Assembly (NCBI GenBank): GCA_934254835.1
Contig: CAKQMI010000010.1
Location: forward strand, 1 to 41,311
Length of the DNA stretch: 41,311 nt
Direction of reading: 5' to 3'
Origin: an uncultured Clostridia bacterium
Lineage (GTDB): Bacteria > Bacillota > Clostridia > Christensenellales > CAG-917
Part shown: positions 1 through 6,997 of the stretch, one piece after another
Layout: each line of letters begins with the position of its first letter
How positions within the stretch are numbered: the stretch's first letter is position 1
Position numbers and translations under genes: made by a program
The notes under the pieces: generated by a model
The model's input: only the letters and a program-made list of their open reading frames with translations
What the model was told of the DNA's origin: nothing
Database searches by the model: none

Positions 1-42
1 AAGACAAGCCACGCCTAAACTTAACCGAACCGACCGAAATAA

Positions 43-127
43 CGGAAAACGGAAGCGTAACGAAAGCGGTGTTCGCCACTAACCCGCTTGGCGAATCACC
101 GCTATTCTTCGTTTACGGCATTTTCCG
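43..127. repeat. Long imperfect hairpin
   Basis: An 85-base inverted repeat folds on itself in nested blocks. CGGAAAA pairs with TTTTCCG, AAGCGTAACGAA approximately with TTCGTTTACG, AGCGGTG with CACCGCT, and TTCGCC with GGCGAA around a 12-base loop. A T-run follows. It could end an upstream gene that lies outside the window, or be one unit of a dispersed palindromic repeat. No ORF is associated with it. Confidence 0.5.
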
Positions 128-208
128 TTTTTTGTCCGTATTTTGAGATGCGGATTTTCGCTTAATTACAATAAAAATTTGTGTTCGTATAAATTCCCGC
201 CGCTCCCG

Positions 209-247
209 CAACAAAACACCCGACAATTTCTGTCGGGTGTTTTGTTG
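209..247. terminator. Strong bidirectional terminator
   Basis: A perfect 16-bp stem (209-224 with 232-247) closes a 7-base loop. It has a GC-rich CACCCGAC/GTCGGGTG core and A-run and T-run flanks on both sides, so it can terminate on either strand. It isolates the regulator at 417 from whatever lies upstream. Confidence 0.8.
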
Positions 248-353
248 CCTCGGAAGGGAGATTTGGTTAAATGCGAACATGCGGTTTAACTGTCAAAAAG
301 AGTGTCACAGTGGCAACGGGGCATAGAGATGACAAAAAGTTCGCAAAATGACG

Positions 354-381
354 TTGAATTTTTTTGGAAATTTGGTATAAT
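354..381 (+). promoter_or_regulatory. Promoter of first Crp/Fnr regulator
   Basis: The -35 box TTGAAT (354-359), a 16-bp spacer and a perfect -10 TATAAT (376-381) lie 35 bases before the start codon. The palindrome at 391-404 falls just after the expected transcription start. Confidence 0.7.
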
Positions 382-390
382 GAAAAAAAC

Positions 391-404
391 GTTGTTTTTG
401 CAAC
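391..404. promoter_or_regulatory. Candidate operator GTTGT-N4-GCAAC
   Basis: GTTGTTTTTGCAAC is a 5-4-5 palindrome between the -10 box and the start codon of the Crp/Fnr gene. A near-identical site lies upstream of the next gene at 1129-1142. Here the site would cover about +3 to +16, a repression geometry. That the adjacent regulator binds it is inference from the shared palindrome and the position. Confidence 0.5.
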
Positions 405-416
405 GGGCGAGGTTTT

Positions 417-1076
417 ATGGAAAAGTATTTGTCCGTATTAAAAAAGTCCGCATTATTTTCGAGTGTTGACGAAAAAGACGTGTTATCGTTGCTTACTTGC
501 ATAGGCGCGAAAGTTTTTTCGCACAAAAAGGGTGAATACATTTTGCGACAAGGCGAAAAAATTGACGATATTGCCATACTGCTTTCCGGCGCGCTTCACG
601 TTCAATGCGACGACTATTGGGGCAACCGCAGTATTTTGGGACACATTTCAGTTGGCGAAATTTTTGGAGAGGCGTACGTCACCTCGCGCGAAAGTCTCAT
701 AAACGACGTTGTTGCCGTCGAGGACAGCGTGGTGATGTATTTGGACGCAAGAAAAGTAATATCGACGTGTTCGACCGCCTGTCGATTCCATACGTTGGTG
801 GTACAAAACATGTTTTTGGTGATATCCGATAAAAACCGAAAACTCGTGCAGAAACTCGGGCACGTCACAAAGCGATCCACCCGCGAAAAACTCATTTCCT
901 ATTTGTCGCAAGAGGCGAAAAAGCAAAACAGCGCGGAAATCGTCATACCGTTCAATCGCCAGCAACTGGCGGATTTTTTGTCCGTTGACAGGAGTGCGAT
1001 GTCAAACGAGCTTTGCAAAATGCGCAACGAAGGACTGCTTACGTTCCATAAAAATTCATTCAAACTGCTGTCATAA
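417..1076 (+). CDS. Crp/Fnr family transcriptional regulator
   Basis: This 219-residue protein has the usual length and two-part layout of the Crp/Fnr family. An N-terminal cyclic-nucleotide-binding-like beta-roll spans about residues 10-120 (KKGEYILRQGEKIDDIAILLSG, GEIFGE). A long dimerisation helix follows, then a winged helix-turn-helix at about 150-219 (RQQLADFLSVDRSAMSNEL). Cysteines occur at scattered positions but not as an Fnr-type N-terminal Fe-S cluster, so the signal is unknown. The downstream ferredoxin-like gene fits the Clostridia arrangement in which such regulators sit with DUF1858, Hcp or ferredoxin genes and respond to redox or nitrosative stress; that role is inference. The start was chosen from the promoter and spacing, although the ribosome site is weak. 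Matching palindromes suggest it represses itself and activates the promoter at 1143-1171. Confidence 0.88.
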   Translation: MEKYLSVLKKSALFSSVDEKDVLSLLTCIGAKVFSHKKGEYILRQGEKIDDIAILLSGALHVQCDDYWGNRSILGHISVGEIFGEAYVTSRESLINDVVAVEDSVVMYLDARKVISTCSTACRFHTLVVQNMFLVISDKNRKLVQKLGHVTKRSTREKLISYLSQEAKKQNSAEIVIPFNRQQLADFLSVDRSAMSNELCKMRNEGLLTFHKNSFKLLS

Positions 1077-1128
1077 ATAATTTATTGTTTCGATTTTTAT
1101 ATTAAATCCACTTATTTTTCTAAATTTG

Positions 1129-1171
1129 GTTGTTTTTACAACAGACATTCTTTTGCTTTTGCCGTAAAATA
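1129..1171 (+). promoter_or_regulatory. Operator plus activated-type promoter
   Basis: GTTGTTTTTACAAC (1129-1142) matches the upstream palindrome at 391-404 except for one base. It is followed by a poor -35 region (AGACAT, 1143-1148), a 17-bp spacer and -10 TAAAAT (1166-1171). The palindrome centre falls about 42 bases before the expected start, which is the class II activation position of Crp/Fnr proteins. A weak -35 box is also typical of activated promoters. Confidence 0.5.
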
Positions 1172-1197
1172 AGGGCAGAAAACAAAGGAGATTTTTT

Positions 1198-1710
1198 TTG
1201 AGCAAAATTATTGATTTTTCAAAACCTGTGAAAGATACGATTAAAGAGTATCCCGAGGCGCAACAAATCCTAAAAAACTTGGGGTTTAATATGCTTGATA
1301 ATCCTACCGCGCTTGCGACACTTGGTAGGTTTACGTCCATAAACAAGGGCGCACGCATTAAAAATATACCAATCAAAGCCATGCCAACCGTGAATAATGC
1401 AAACCGTGGTTTTGCTCCGTGTTTTTGACTAAAACTTTGTTACGCTCACGGCTTATACATACAGTATTAACCCGCTCGCGTGCCTTGTTTTTGACTAAAA
1501 ACGCGGGGGCAATACTCCTTAGACCAAACCGTCGAGAGTTTCGATGATTTTTGGAAAAGACGAGCGTAGTTGTACTTTTTGTACTACAAGTGAGTTTTTG
1601 CCTAAAAGCACGGAAATATCGGCGATTTCTAACAGTTCGTATTACTCACGGTTGGCATAGAAAACGCCTTTGTAGAAAATGGCTTTGAGATTATAAACAA
1701 GGAGAACTAA
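1198..1710 (+). pseudogene. DUF1858-domain protein gene split by a repeat element
   Basis: From a TTG start after an AAAGGAG site, 61 codons encode a DUF1858-like domain (IIDFSKPVKDTIKEYPEAQ, ILKNLGFNMLDNP). At 1381 the frame enters an inserted element and stops at 1428. Removing the element with one copy of the flanking AT dinucleotide joins codon 61 to IENAFVENGFEIINKEN and a TAA at 1708-1710. That gives a normal-looking 78-residue protein ending just before the next gene's GTG. The present product would have 16 element-derived residues at its end and may be unstable. DUF1858 domains are small and often accompany redox enzymes; their exact role is not settled. The promoter at 1143-1171 should serve this gene and the ferredoxin gene behind it. 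Confidence 0.8.
1381..1658 (+). mobile_element. MITE-like element, copy A (GCCAACCG family)
   Basis: This 278-bp unit, counting an AT at each end, is bounded by inverted ends of about 25 bp that begin GCCAACCG and finish CGGTTGGC. It contains no convincing ORF. Inside is the core found in many repeats of this window (TCGATGATTTTTGG, then a TTGTAC-TTTTT-GTAC hairpin). It interrupts the DUF1858 gene. The reading-frame restoration implies insertion at an AT dinucleotide that was duplicated. Copies B (10300) and C (15452) lie in reverse orientation, and copy D (31402) is a shortened forward copy. Such ORF-less elements need a transposase supplied elsewhere; none is visible here. Confidence 0.8.
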
Positions 1711-1711
1711 T

Positions 1712-2461
1712 GTGAAAAGAAAAATTATCGAAATCGATGAGGAAAAATGCAACGGTTGCGGAGCGTGTGCAAATGCCTGTCACGAGGGGGCAATCGAAAT
1801 GATTGACGGCAAGGCGAAACTTACGCGCGACGACTTCTGCGACGGGTTTGGAGATTGTCTGCCGTCGTGCCCCACGGGCGCAATCAAGTTTGTGGAGAGG
1901 GAAGCGGTGGAGTACAATGAGGAAGCCGTGCTCAAAAATAAACAAGCCAAAATGCAAGAAAAAATGAGAAACGGCGGGTTGTCGTTGGGCGGACATCATC
2001 ATGAAGGCTGTCCCGGAAGCAGGGCGATGTCACTGAAAGTGGCGACGCACGAGGCTGACGATTGCGAGAATGAAGGAAGTGTTTGTAAAAAATCGACGTC
2101 AAGACTTGGTCAGTGGCCGTGCCAAATCAAACTTGTGAACGTCAACGCCCCGTATTTCGACGGTGCAAAACTGCTTGTCGCAGTCGACTGTTCGGCGTAC
2201 GCATACGCAAATCTGCACGACGAATTTATGAAAGGCAAAATCACGATTATCGGCTGTCCGAAACTTGATGCGGTTGATTATACCGAAAAACTCACCGAGA
2301 TTATCAAAAACAACGACATCAAAAGTGTGACCGTTGTGAGAATGGAAGTGCCGTGTTGCGGAGGCATCGAAAACGCAGTGAAAAACGCCCTTCAAAACAG
2401 CGGAAAATTCATTCCGTGGCAAGTCACGACGCTGTCCATCGATGGAAAAATTCTGGACTAA
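1712..2461 (+). CDS. 4Fe-4S ferredoxin-domain protein
   Basis: This 249-residue protein starts at GTG, seven bases after AAGGAG (1699-1704). The N-terminus carries a classic cluster motif (CNGCGACANAC) and a second cysteine set (CDGFGDCLPSCPTGAI), so two Fe-S clusters are expected. A middle region holds CPGSR. The C-terminal domain carries conserved patterns (IIGCPKLD, VRMEVPCCGGI), consistent with a recurrent Clostridia ferredoxin-like family found beside Crp/Fnr regulators and hydroxylamine reductase genes. It probably transfers electrons in the cytoplasm, but no partner enzyme is seen in the window. It should share the promoter at 1143-1171, and copy A now lies between that promoter and this gene. 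Confidence 0.85.
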   Translation: MKRKIIEIDEEKCNGCGACANACHEGAIEMIDGKAKLTRDDFCDGFGDCLPSCPTGAIKFVEREAVEYNEEAVLKNKQAKMQEKMRNGGLSLGGHHHEGCPGSRAMSLKVATHEADDCENEGSVCKKSTSRLGQWPCQIKLVNVNAPYFDGAKLLVAVDCSAYAYANLHDEFMKGKITIIGCPKLDAVDYTEKLTEIIKNNDIKSVTVVRMEVPCCGGIENAVKNALQNSGKFIPWQVTTLSIDGKILD

Positions 2462-2527
2462 ACCCGAAGATTCTCATTAAATCTTTAAAATTAAAGCCGA
2501 ACTATTTTTTCTGGTGCGTTTTGTTTA

Positions 2528-2764
2528 ATGACAAAAAGCAAAGCGGAACTTAGCGCAATGAACAATGGCGATATTTTGGAAAACGTTTTCAGAGCAACTT
2601 TTATTAGGGATATTACTAAAAACAAATGGGTTTTAAAAGAACGCGCGGACGGCTTGCCGGACGTGACGAAAGGACATTCGCCCGTGCGTCCGTACGAAGG
2701 GCAATCCGACGGAACCAACACGTTTGGGTATTACGCGAATGCCGAGATTTGGCAAAAAGATTAA
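2528..2764 (+). CDS. Small hypothetical protein
   Basis: I do not recognise this 78-residue ORF. It has no membrane segment or cysteine motif. The C-terminal half is rich in Gly, Pro and Asp (HSPVRPYEGQSDGTNTFGYY) and could be a fragment of a larger protein. No clear ribosome site precedes the ATG, and an internal ATG at codon 12 is an alternative start. It lies 66 bases after the ferredoxin gene on the same strand and may be read through from it. Confidence 0.4.
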   Translation: MTKSKAELSAMNNGDILENVFRATFIRDITKNKWVLKERADGLPDVTKGHSPVRPYEGQSDGTNTFGYYANAEIWQKD

Positions 2765-2777
2765 ATAAACAATTTTA

Positions 2778-2806
2778 TTGTAAAATTTAGAATACTGTGG
2801 TATAAT
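2778..2806 (+). promoter_or_regulatory. Promoter of leader and second Crp/Fnr gene
   Basis: TTGTAA (2778-2783), a 17-bp spacer and TATAAT (2801-2806) form a good sigma-A promoter. Transcription from about 2813 would meet the terminator at 2894-2930 before the regulator gene at 2998, so the leader may be attenuated or may be a small RNA. Confidence 0.7.
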
Positions 2807-2874
2807 ACAGTAAATTAAAGGGGAATTATGAATATAATTGCAGGTTAGTGCCCACGACGACGGGAGGACAGCCT

Positions 2875-2931
2875 ATGAAAAAACCACAACCACAAAGCGC
2901 AGGAAGAAATCTTTTCTTTGCGCTTTTTTAA
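2875..2931 (+). CDS. Possible 18-residue leader peptide
   Basis: ATG at 2875 follows GGGAGG and reads MKKPQPQSAGRNLFFALF before TAA. The coding bases overlap the whole terminator hairpin. This is the arrangement of an attenuation peptide, but a chance ORF cannot be excluded and there is no run of one amino acid. Confidence 0.25.
   Translation: MKKPQPQSAGRNLFFALF
2894..2930 (+). terminator. Terminator in front of second Crp/Fnr gene
   Basis: AAAGCGCA (2894-2901) pairs with TGCGCTTT (2919-2926). The stem is extended inward by AAGAAA/TTTCTT, and T residues follow. It sits between the promoter at 2778-2806 and the gene at 2998. Confidence 0.7.
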
Positions 2932-2997
2932 TGTTTTCTTGCGATAAAAATTTTGAAAAGGAACAGAAATCTTTAAGACGAATAAGGAGTGATAAAA

Positions 2998-3663
2998 ATG
3001 TTTGATAAATCGGTGGCGATAAAGGACTTGCCGTTTTTTAAGTTTTTGACGGAGGAGCAACGGGAAATTGTCCTGAAAAACTCGGAGATCTTGTCGCTGA
3101 AAAAGGGTGACGTTATCACGGGACTGGTCAGTCACTGCATCGGACCGTTCCTGATTTTGGACGGCGAGGTCAGGGCGATAATCGACGACGAGAACTTCCG
3201 CGAGGTGACGCTTTTTGAGTTGCGCTCGGGCGAGATGGGGTTGTTGTCGGCGTCGTGCATACTGGAGCACATCACTTTTGACGCGAAATTCGTGGTGCAA
3301 GCGGACAGCGAGTTATTGACGGTGAAGTCGTGCGCGGTGAAAAAAATTATGGACGCGAACGCCGAGGTCAGGTGCTTAATTTTCGAGACGCTGAGCGACC
3401 GATTTTCCTTGTGCATGCAGACGTTGCACGGACTGCTTTTCACGCGGTACGAAAGGCGAATGGCGTCGTTTTTGGTGGAAAGATACCTGTACACCGGCGA
3501 GACCGAGTTCAATATCACGCAGGAAGAAATCGCCAAATTGACAAGCTCAGCGCGCGAGGTTGCAGGCAAAACTATCCGCCAGTTTGCGGAGGAAGGACTC
3601 CTTGAATACGGGCGCGGGAAAATCAAACTTTTGGACATTCAGAAACTAAAAGACATGACCTAA
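2998..3663 (+). CDS. Crp/Fnr family transcriptional regulator (second)
   Basis: The ATG at 2998 lies eight bases after AAGGAG (2984-2989). An upstream in-frame GTG at 2989 overlaps that site and is unlikely to be used. The 221-residue product has an effector-binding beta-roll (about 15-125), a linker helix with MASFLVERYL, and a winged HTH (ITQEEIAKLTSSAREVAGKTI) at about 170-215. It resembles Clostridia Crp/Fnr proteins of unknown signal and is clearly different in sequence from the regulator at 417. Its preceding terminator and leader suggest control by attenuation or readthrough. No GTTGT-N4-RCAAC site is seen nearby, and its targets are unknown. Confidence 0.85.
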   Translation: MFDKSVAIKDLPFFKFLTEEQREIVLKNSEILSLKKGDVITGLVSHCIGPFLILDGEVRAIIDDENFREVTLFELRSGEMGLLSASCILEHITFDAKFVVQADSELLTVKSCAVKKIMDANAEVRCLIFETLSDRFSLCMQTLHGLLFTRYERRMASFLVERYLYTGETEFNITQEEIAKLTSSAREVAGKTIRQFAEEGLLEYGRGKIKLLDIQKLKDMT

Positions 3664-3886
3664 GCAAAAAGGGCATATTATTTGATTGACGAGTTTGGAA
3701 ATATGTGATACAGTCGAGGTGTGCCAGCCGAAAACGACGCTTTTTTTGGTCAAATTATCGAAAACAATTGCGAAGCAACGTTTGAACATATTGTTCATAA
3801 ACTGTTGTAAAGGGCAATGGGGTAAGGGATATCACAGAGCCCGAAAGGCGACAAAGCGCGCATAAATCGGGAAAAGCGCATAAAAC
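3664..3886. other. Intergenic stretch before the tandem array
   Basis: This stretch contains a promoter-like TTGACG with a 17-bp spacer and TACAGT, followed by a T-run near 3740. It also contains a partial unit of the downstream repeat at about 3838-3886. No credible ORF was seen. Confidence 0.3.
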
Positions 3887-4350
3887 GGTTAATCTTAAAA
3901 TTGCCATGACGGGCAATAACAATGCGTACCGCAGAGCCTAAAAAGGCGACAAAATGCAGAGATTTTCGATGATTTTTGGAAAAGGCGAACGCAGTTGTAC
4001 TTTTTGTACAGAAGCGAGTTTTTCTGAAAAAGCGCATAAAATGGGTAATCTTAAAATTGCCATGACGGGCAATAACAATGCGTACCGCAGAGCCTAAAAG
4101 GCGACAAAATGCAGAGATTTTCAATGATTTTTGGAAAAGGCGAACGCAGTTGTACTTTTTGTACTACAAGCGAGTTTTTCTGAAAAAGCGCATAAAACGG
4201 GTAATCTTAAAATTGCCATGACGGGCAATACCAATGCGTACCGCAGAGCCTAAAAGGCGACAAAATGCAGAGATTTTCGATGATTTTTGGGAAAGGCGAA
4301 CGCAGTTGTACTTTTTGTACAGAAGCGAGTTTTTCCCAAAAAGCGCGTAA
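3887..4350 (+). repeat. Three tandem copies of a 156-bp repeat
   Basis: The phrase AATCTTAAAATTGCCATGAC begins at 3891, 4047 and 4203, giving an exact 156-bp period. Each unit holds the core shared with the MITE-like elements (GATGATTTTTGG, GCAGTTGTAC-TTTTT-GTAC, GAGTTTTT). The copies differ at only a few positions, for example GTACAG against GTACTACAAG. They contain no ORF. The unit is far longer than a CRISPR repeat and has no spacers. Confidence 0.85.
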
Positions 4351-4415
4351 ATATCGGCATTTTGAAAGGCACGTATTGTTATTGACCGGAATATAACAAA
4401 AAGGAGGTATGGGTT

Positions 4416-4505
4416 GTGGATAGTAACATAGATGGCAATGGTTTATGTGGACGAAGTAATAAAACGGCTCGTGTCTCTTATTTCTTTTTCCGAATTGTCA
4501 GTTAG
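4416..4505 (+). CDS. Possible 29-residue leader peptide upstream of mgtE
   Basis: A perfect AAGGAGG (4401-4407) is followed eight bases later by GTG at 4416. The frame runs 29 codons and ends with an aromatic run (SYFFFRIVS) and TAG, 19 bases before the mgtE ATG. Because mgtE itself has no evident ribosome site, translation of this peptide could be coupled to, or control, mgtE. Leader peptides controlling Mg transporters are known in enterobacteria, but this one shows no resemblance to them. Confidence 0.35.
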   Translation: MDSNIDGNGLCGRSNKTARVSYFFFRIVS

Positions 4506-4524
4506 TCTGTAACTTAATTTCGTC

Positions 4525-6192
4525 ATGAAAAAATTGAATAATCTGTTGCAATCTCACTGCTATGAAGAGGTTGCTTTCATTGTGTCCCAAATGGTGGTGG
4601 ACCAAGCAGTCGCCACGCTGGCGTCGCTTTCCAACGACGACTTGGTGCAAGTATGCAATCGTCTGGACGAGTACGATTTGGGCGCGTATCTGCCATTATT
4701 CGACAACGCAAAACAGCAAATTATCATTGAGGGGCTTTTGCACAAAAAACTGCAAAAAGTCATTGACGTAATTCCCGACGACGTAATGCTGGGAATGGTG
4801 TCGCTGTTGCCCGCGAGCGCGTCCAGCCGACTTGCCGACAACGACGTTATTCGCACGCTTATCAAGCAAAAAAAGTTCAAAAAACTGAAAGAAATCCTTG
4901 CCATAAAAAACAGTGTCGACATTGCCTCGGTTTTTGAGGAGCTGGACGTAGAAGAGTTTGTCATAATGTACAGACTGTTGCCGAAGGACCTTGCCGCTGA
5001 CGTGTTTGTCGAGCTGTCGGCGGACGTCCAGGTGGAACTCATCGACAAGCTGTCGGACAAGGAAATTCAATCGGTCATCAACGACCTTTTCATCGACGAC
5101 GTGGTGGATATTATCGAAGAAATGCCCGCGTCGGTCGTCAGACGTCTGCTGTTGCAAAGCGACGTCGAAACAAGGAAAAACATCAACGAAATTTTGAAGT
5201 ATCCGACGTCCAGCACGGGAAGCATTATGACGGTGGAACTCGTTTCGTTTTCGTCCGATACGATTTGCTCGGACGCGCTGAACAAAATCAGAATTTCCGC
5301 CTTTGACAAAGAGACCATTTACACCGCATATATCACCGACGAATCGAGGCGACTTTTAGGCGTTGTCACGATGAAAGAACTGCTTGTCGCAGACGGCGAG
5401 GCAACAATCGGAAGTATTATGCACACCAACGTCATTTACGCCCACACCCTCGACGACAGGGAAGACACGGTGCGCACGATGACGGAATACAAACTTTTGA
5501 CAATCCCCGTCGTGGACGACGAAAAAAGGCTGGTGGGTATCGTCACAATCGACGACGCAATCGACGTCTTGAAAGACGAAACCACCGAGGATATGTCCAA
5601 AATCGCCGCTATCCGCCCGTCCGATAAGCCGTACATTAAAAAGGGCGTATTTTCCATTTGCAAAAACCGCCTGCCGTGGCTGATGGTATTGATGATCAGC
5701 GCGACTTTCACGGGGCTTATTATCAACAAGTACGAGGAAAGGCTGAACGCCATAAGCACGGTGCTGTTGGCGTGCGTGCCTATGCTGATGGATACCGGCG
5801 GAAACGCAGGCTCGCAGGCGTCTGTCACGATAATCAGGTCGCTGGCGTTGAACGAAATCGGCACTCGGGACGCCCTGAAAGTCATGTGGAAGGAACTGAG
5901 AGTGTCGCTTATACTTGGATTGTGTCTTGCCGTGGCGTGCTTTGCGAAACTGCAACTTATCGACAATTTGCTGTTCGGATATTCGGGCTATACGCCGGTA
6001 AGAAGCGCAATCGTAGCGGTATCGATGTTCATAACCATCGTCATTGCAAAGCTCATCGGCGGAAGCCTGCCGATTTTGGCAAAGGCGATGAAACTCGATC
6101 CCGCGGTCGTAGCCTCGCCGTTCATCACGACTATCGTCGACGCGCTGTCGCTCATAATTTTCTGTCTGCTTTCGGTGTCGATTTTGGCGTGA
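4525..6192 (+). CDS. mgtE: MgtE-type magnesium transporter
   Basis: This 555-residue protein is an Mg2+ channel/transporter with the family order of MgtE N domain, two CBS domains and five membrane helices. The N domain superhelix ends near residue 225. The CBS pair lies at about 230-350 (GSIMTVELVSF, LLTIPVVDDEKRLVGIVTIDD). Membrane segments run from about 380 to the end. The pore signatures MDTGGNAGSQASV and DPAVVASPFITTIVD are intact. It is about 100 residues longer than usual because the N-terminus carries an extra superhelical stretch. The N and CBS domains normally sense cytoplasmic Mg2+ and close the pore. No Mg riboswitch motif was seen upstream; the leader peptide at 4416 is the only candidate control element. 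Confidence 0.95.
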   Translation: MKKLNNLLQSHCYEEVAFIVSQMVVDQAVATLASLSNDDLVQVCNRLDEYDLGAYLPLFDNAKQQIIIEGLLHKKLQKVIDVIPDDVMLGMVSLLPASASSRLADNDVIRTLIKQKKFKKLKEILAIKNSVDIASVFEELDVEEFVIMYRLLPKDLAADVFVELSADVQVELIDKLSDKEIQSVINDLFIDDVVDIIEEMPASVVRRLLLQSDVETRKNINEILKYPTSSTGSIMTVELVSFSSDTICSDALNKIRISAFDKETIYTAYITDESRRLLGVVTMKELLVADGEATIGSIMHTNVIYAHTLDDREDTVRTMTEYKLLTIPVVDDEKRLVGIVTIDDAIDVLKDETTEDMSKIAAIRPSDKPYIKKGVFSICKNRLPWLMVLMISATFTGLIINKYEERLNAISTVLLACVPMLMDTGGNAGSQASVTIIRSLALNEIGTRDALKVMWKELRVSLILGLCLAVACFAKLQLIDNLLFGYSGYTPVRSAIVAVSMFITIVIAKLIGGSLPILAKAMKLDPAVVASPFITTIVDALSLIIFCLLSVSILA

Positions 6193-6293
6193 GACCAAAT
6201 CTCTTTTAATTTTTTGAGTTTTATATTATAATAAATTTATGAGTAAAACATAAACGGAAAGTTAAAAGATAAAACAAATTTAATCCACTTTAT

Positions 6294-6355
6294 AATCCGC
6301 AACGTGTGAAAAGTTTTTGAAATTTTTAACTTTCACGCAACGTCGCGGATTTTTT
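6294..6355 (+). terminator. Terminator after mgtE
   Basis: AATCCGC (6294-6300) pairs with GCGGATT (6345-6351) and GTGAAAAGTT (6306-6315) with AACTTTCAC (6328-6336). The long hairpin runs directly into a T6 tract. The descending arm also contains the -35 element of the promoter proposed at 6337-6368. Confidence 0.7.
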
Positions 6356-6368
6356 GTTGTCTTTATAG
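6337..6368 (+). promoter_or_regulatory. Candidate ECF-type promoter of the sigma operon
   Basis: GCAAC (6337-6341), exactly 17 bases that include a T-run, and GTCTTTATA (6359-6367) form an ECF-like -35/-10 pair. The same layout recurs before the thioredoxin gene at 11158-11188. ECF promoters commonly have AAC at -35, a T-rich spacer and GTC at -10. Autoregulation by the sigma factor at 6437 is inferred. Confidence 0.45.
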
Positions 6369-6436
6369 GTAGGACGCAAAAGTTTGTTGCCATTGAAATC
6401 GCAGGCGCGGTTTTGAGGCAACGAAGGAGATGCAAC

Positions 6437-6997
6437 ATGAATGACCAAAAAATTATCGAATTGTTTTGGGAGCGACAAGAGAGTGCAATATCCGCCACGG
6501 CGGATAAGTACGGCAAATACTGTCACACGATCGCTTACAACATTCTTTTCAATCATCTCGATTCGGAAGAATGTGTCAACGATACTTACCTTGGTGCTTG
6601 GAACGGTATCCCTCCGCAAAAGCCCAACAACCTGACGGCGTTTCTCGGAAAAATCACTCGCAATCTCGCCATCAATCGCTACAAGCGTTACTCGGCATCC
6701 AAACGCGGGAACGGACAGGTCGAAATCGTTTTGTCCGAGCTTGAAAACTGTATTCCCGATATTAAGGGCATCGAGGAGGCTGTGGACGAAGCGCATTTGG
6801 TGGCTGTGATAAACCGCTTCTTGCACGCCCAACACAAGACGAAACGCAACGTATTTGTGCAAAGATACTGGTATATGTATCCCATTCGCGACATCGCCGA
6901 AATGCACGATATGAGCGAAAGTAAGGTCAAATCCATTTTGTATCGTATGCGCGTCGAACTCAAACAAAATCTCGAAGAGGAGGAAATCTACCTATGA
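6437..6997 (+). CDS. Sigma-70 family (ECF-like) RNA polymerase sigma factor
   Basis: The start ATG at 6437 follows GAAGGAGA, and the product is 186 residues. Region 2 lies at about 20-95 (YNILFNHLDSEECVNDTYLGAW, TRNLAINRYKR) and region 4 at about 125-180 (VFVQRYWYMYPIRDIAEMHDMSESKVKSILYRMR). No region 1.1 or 3 is present, as in ECF factors. The stop codon overlaps the ATG of the anti-sigma gene (ATGA), so the two are translationally coupled. The pair follows the SigI/RsgI logic of Clostridia: the sigma factor is held at the membrane until an outside signal frees it. Its likely targets include its own promoter and the thioredoxin gene at 11223. Confidence 0.88.
   Translation: MNDQKIIELFWERQESAISATADKYGKYCHTIAYNILFNHLDSEECVNDTYLGAWNGIPPQKPNNLTAFLGKITRNLAINRYKRYSASKRGNGQVEIVLSELENCIPDIKGIEEAVDEAHLVAVINRFLHAQHKTKRNVFVQRYWYMYPIRDIAEMHDMSESKVKSILYRMRVELKQNLEEEEIYL

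Noticed and set aside
3887..4350. Possible CRISPR array
   Set aside because: The unit is 156 bp with no short repeat/unique spacer alternation, and no cas genes are nearby.
4350..4525. Mg2+ riboswitch (M-box) upstream of mgtE
   Set aside because: The conserved M-box phrases are absent; only a short ORF with a strong ribosome site is visible.
5356..6198. A 280-codon minus-strand frame opposite mgtE
   Set aside because: The plus-strand frame encodes a clear MgtE with intact signatures; the antisense frame has no ribosome site or recognisable domains.
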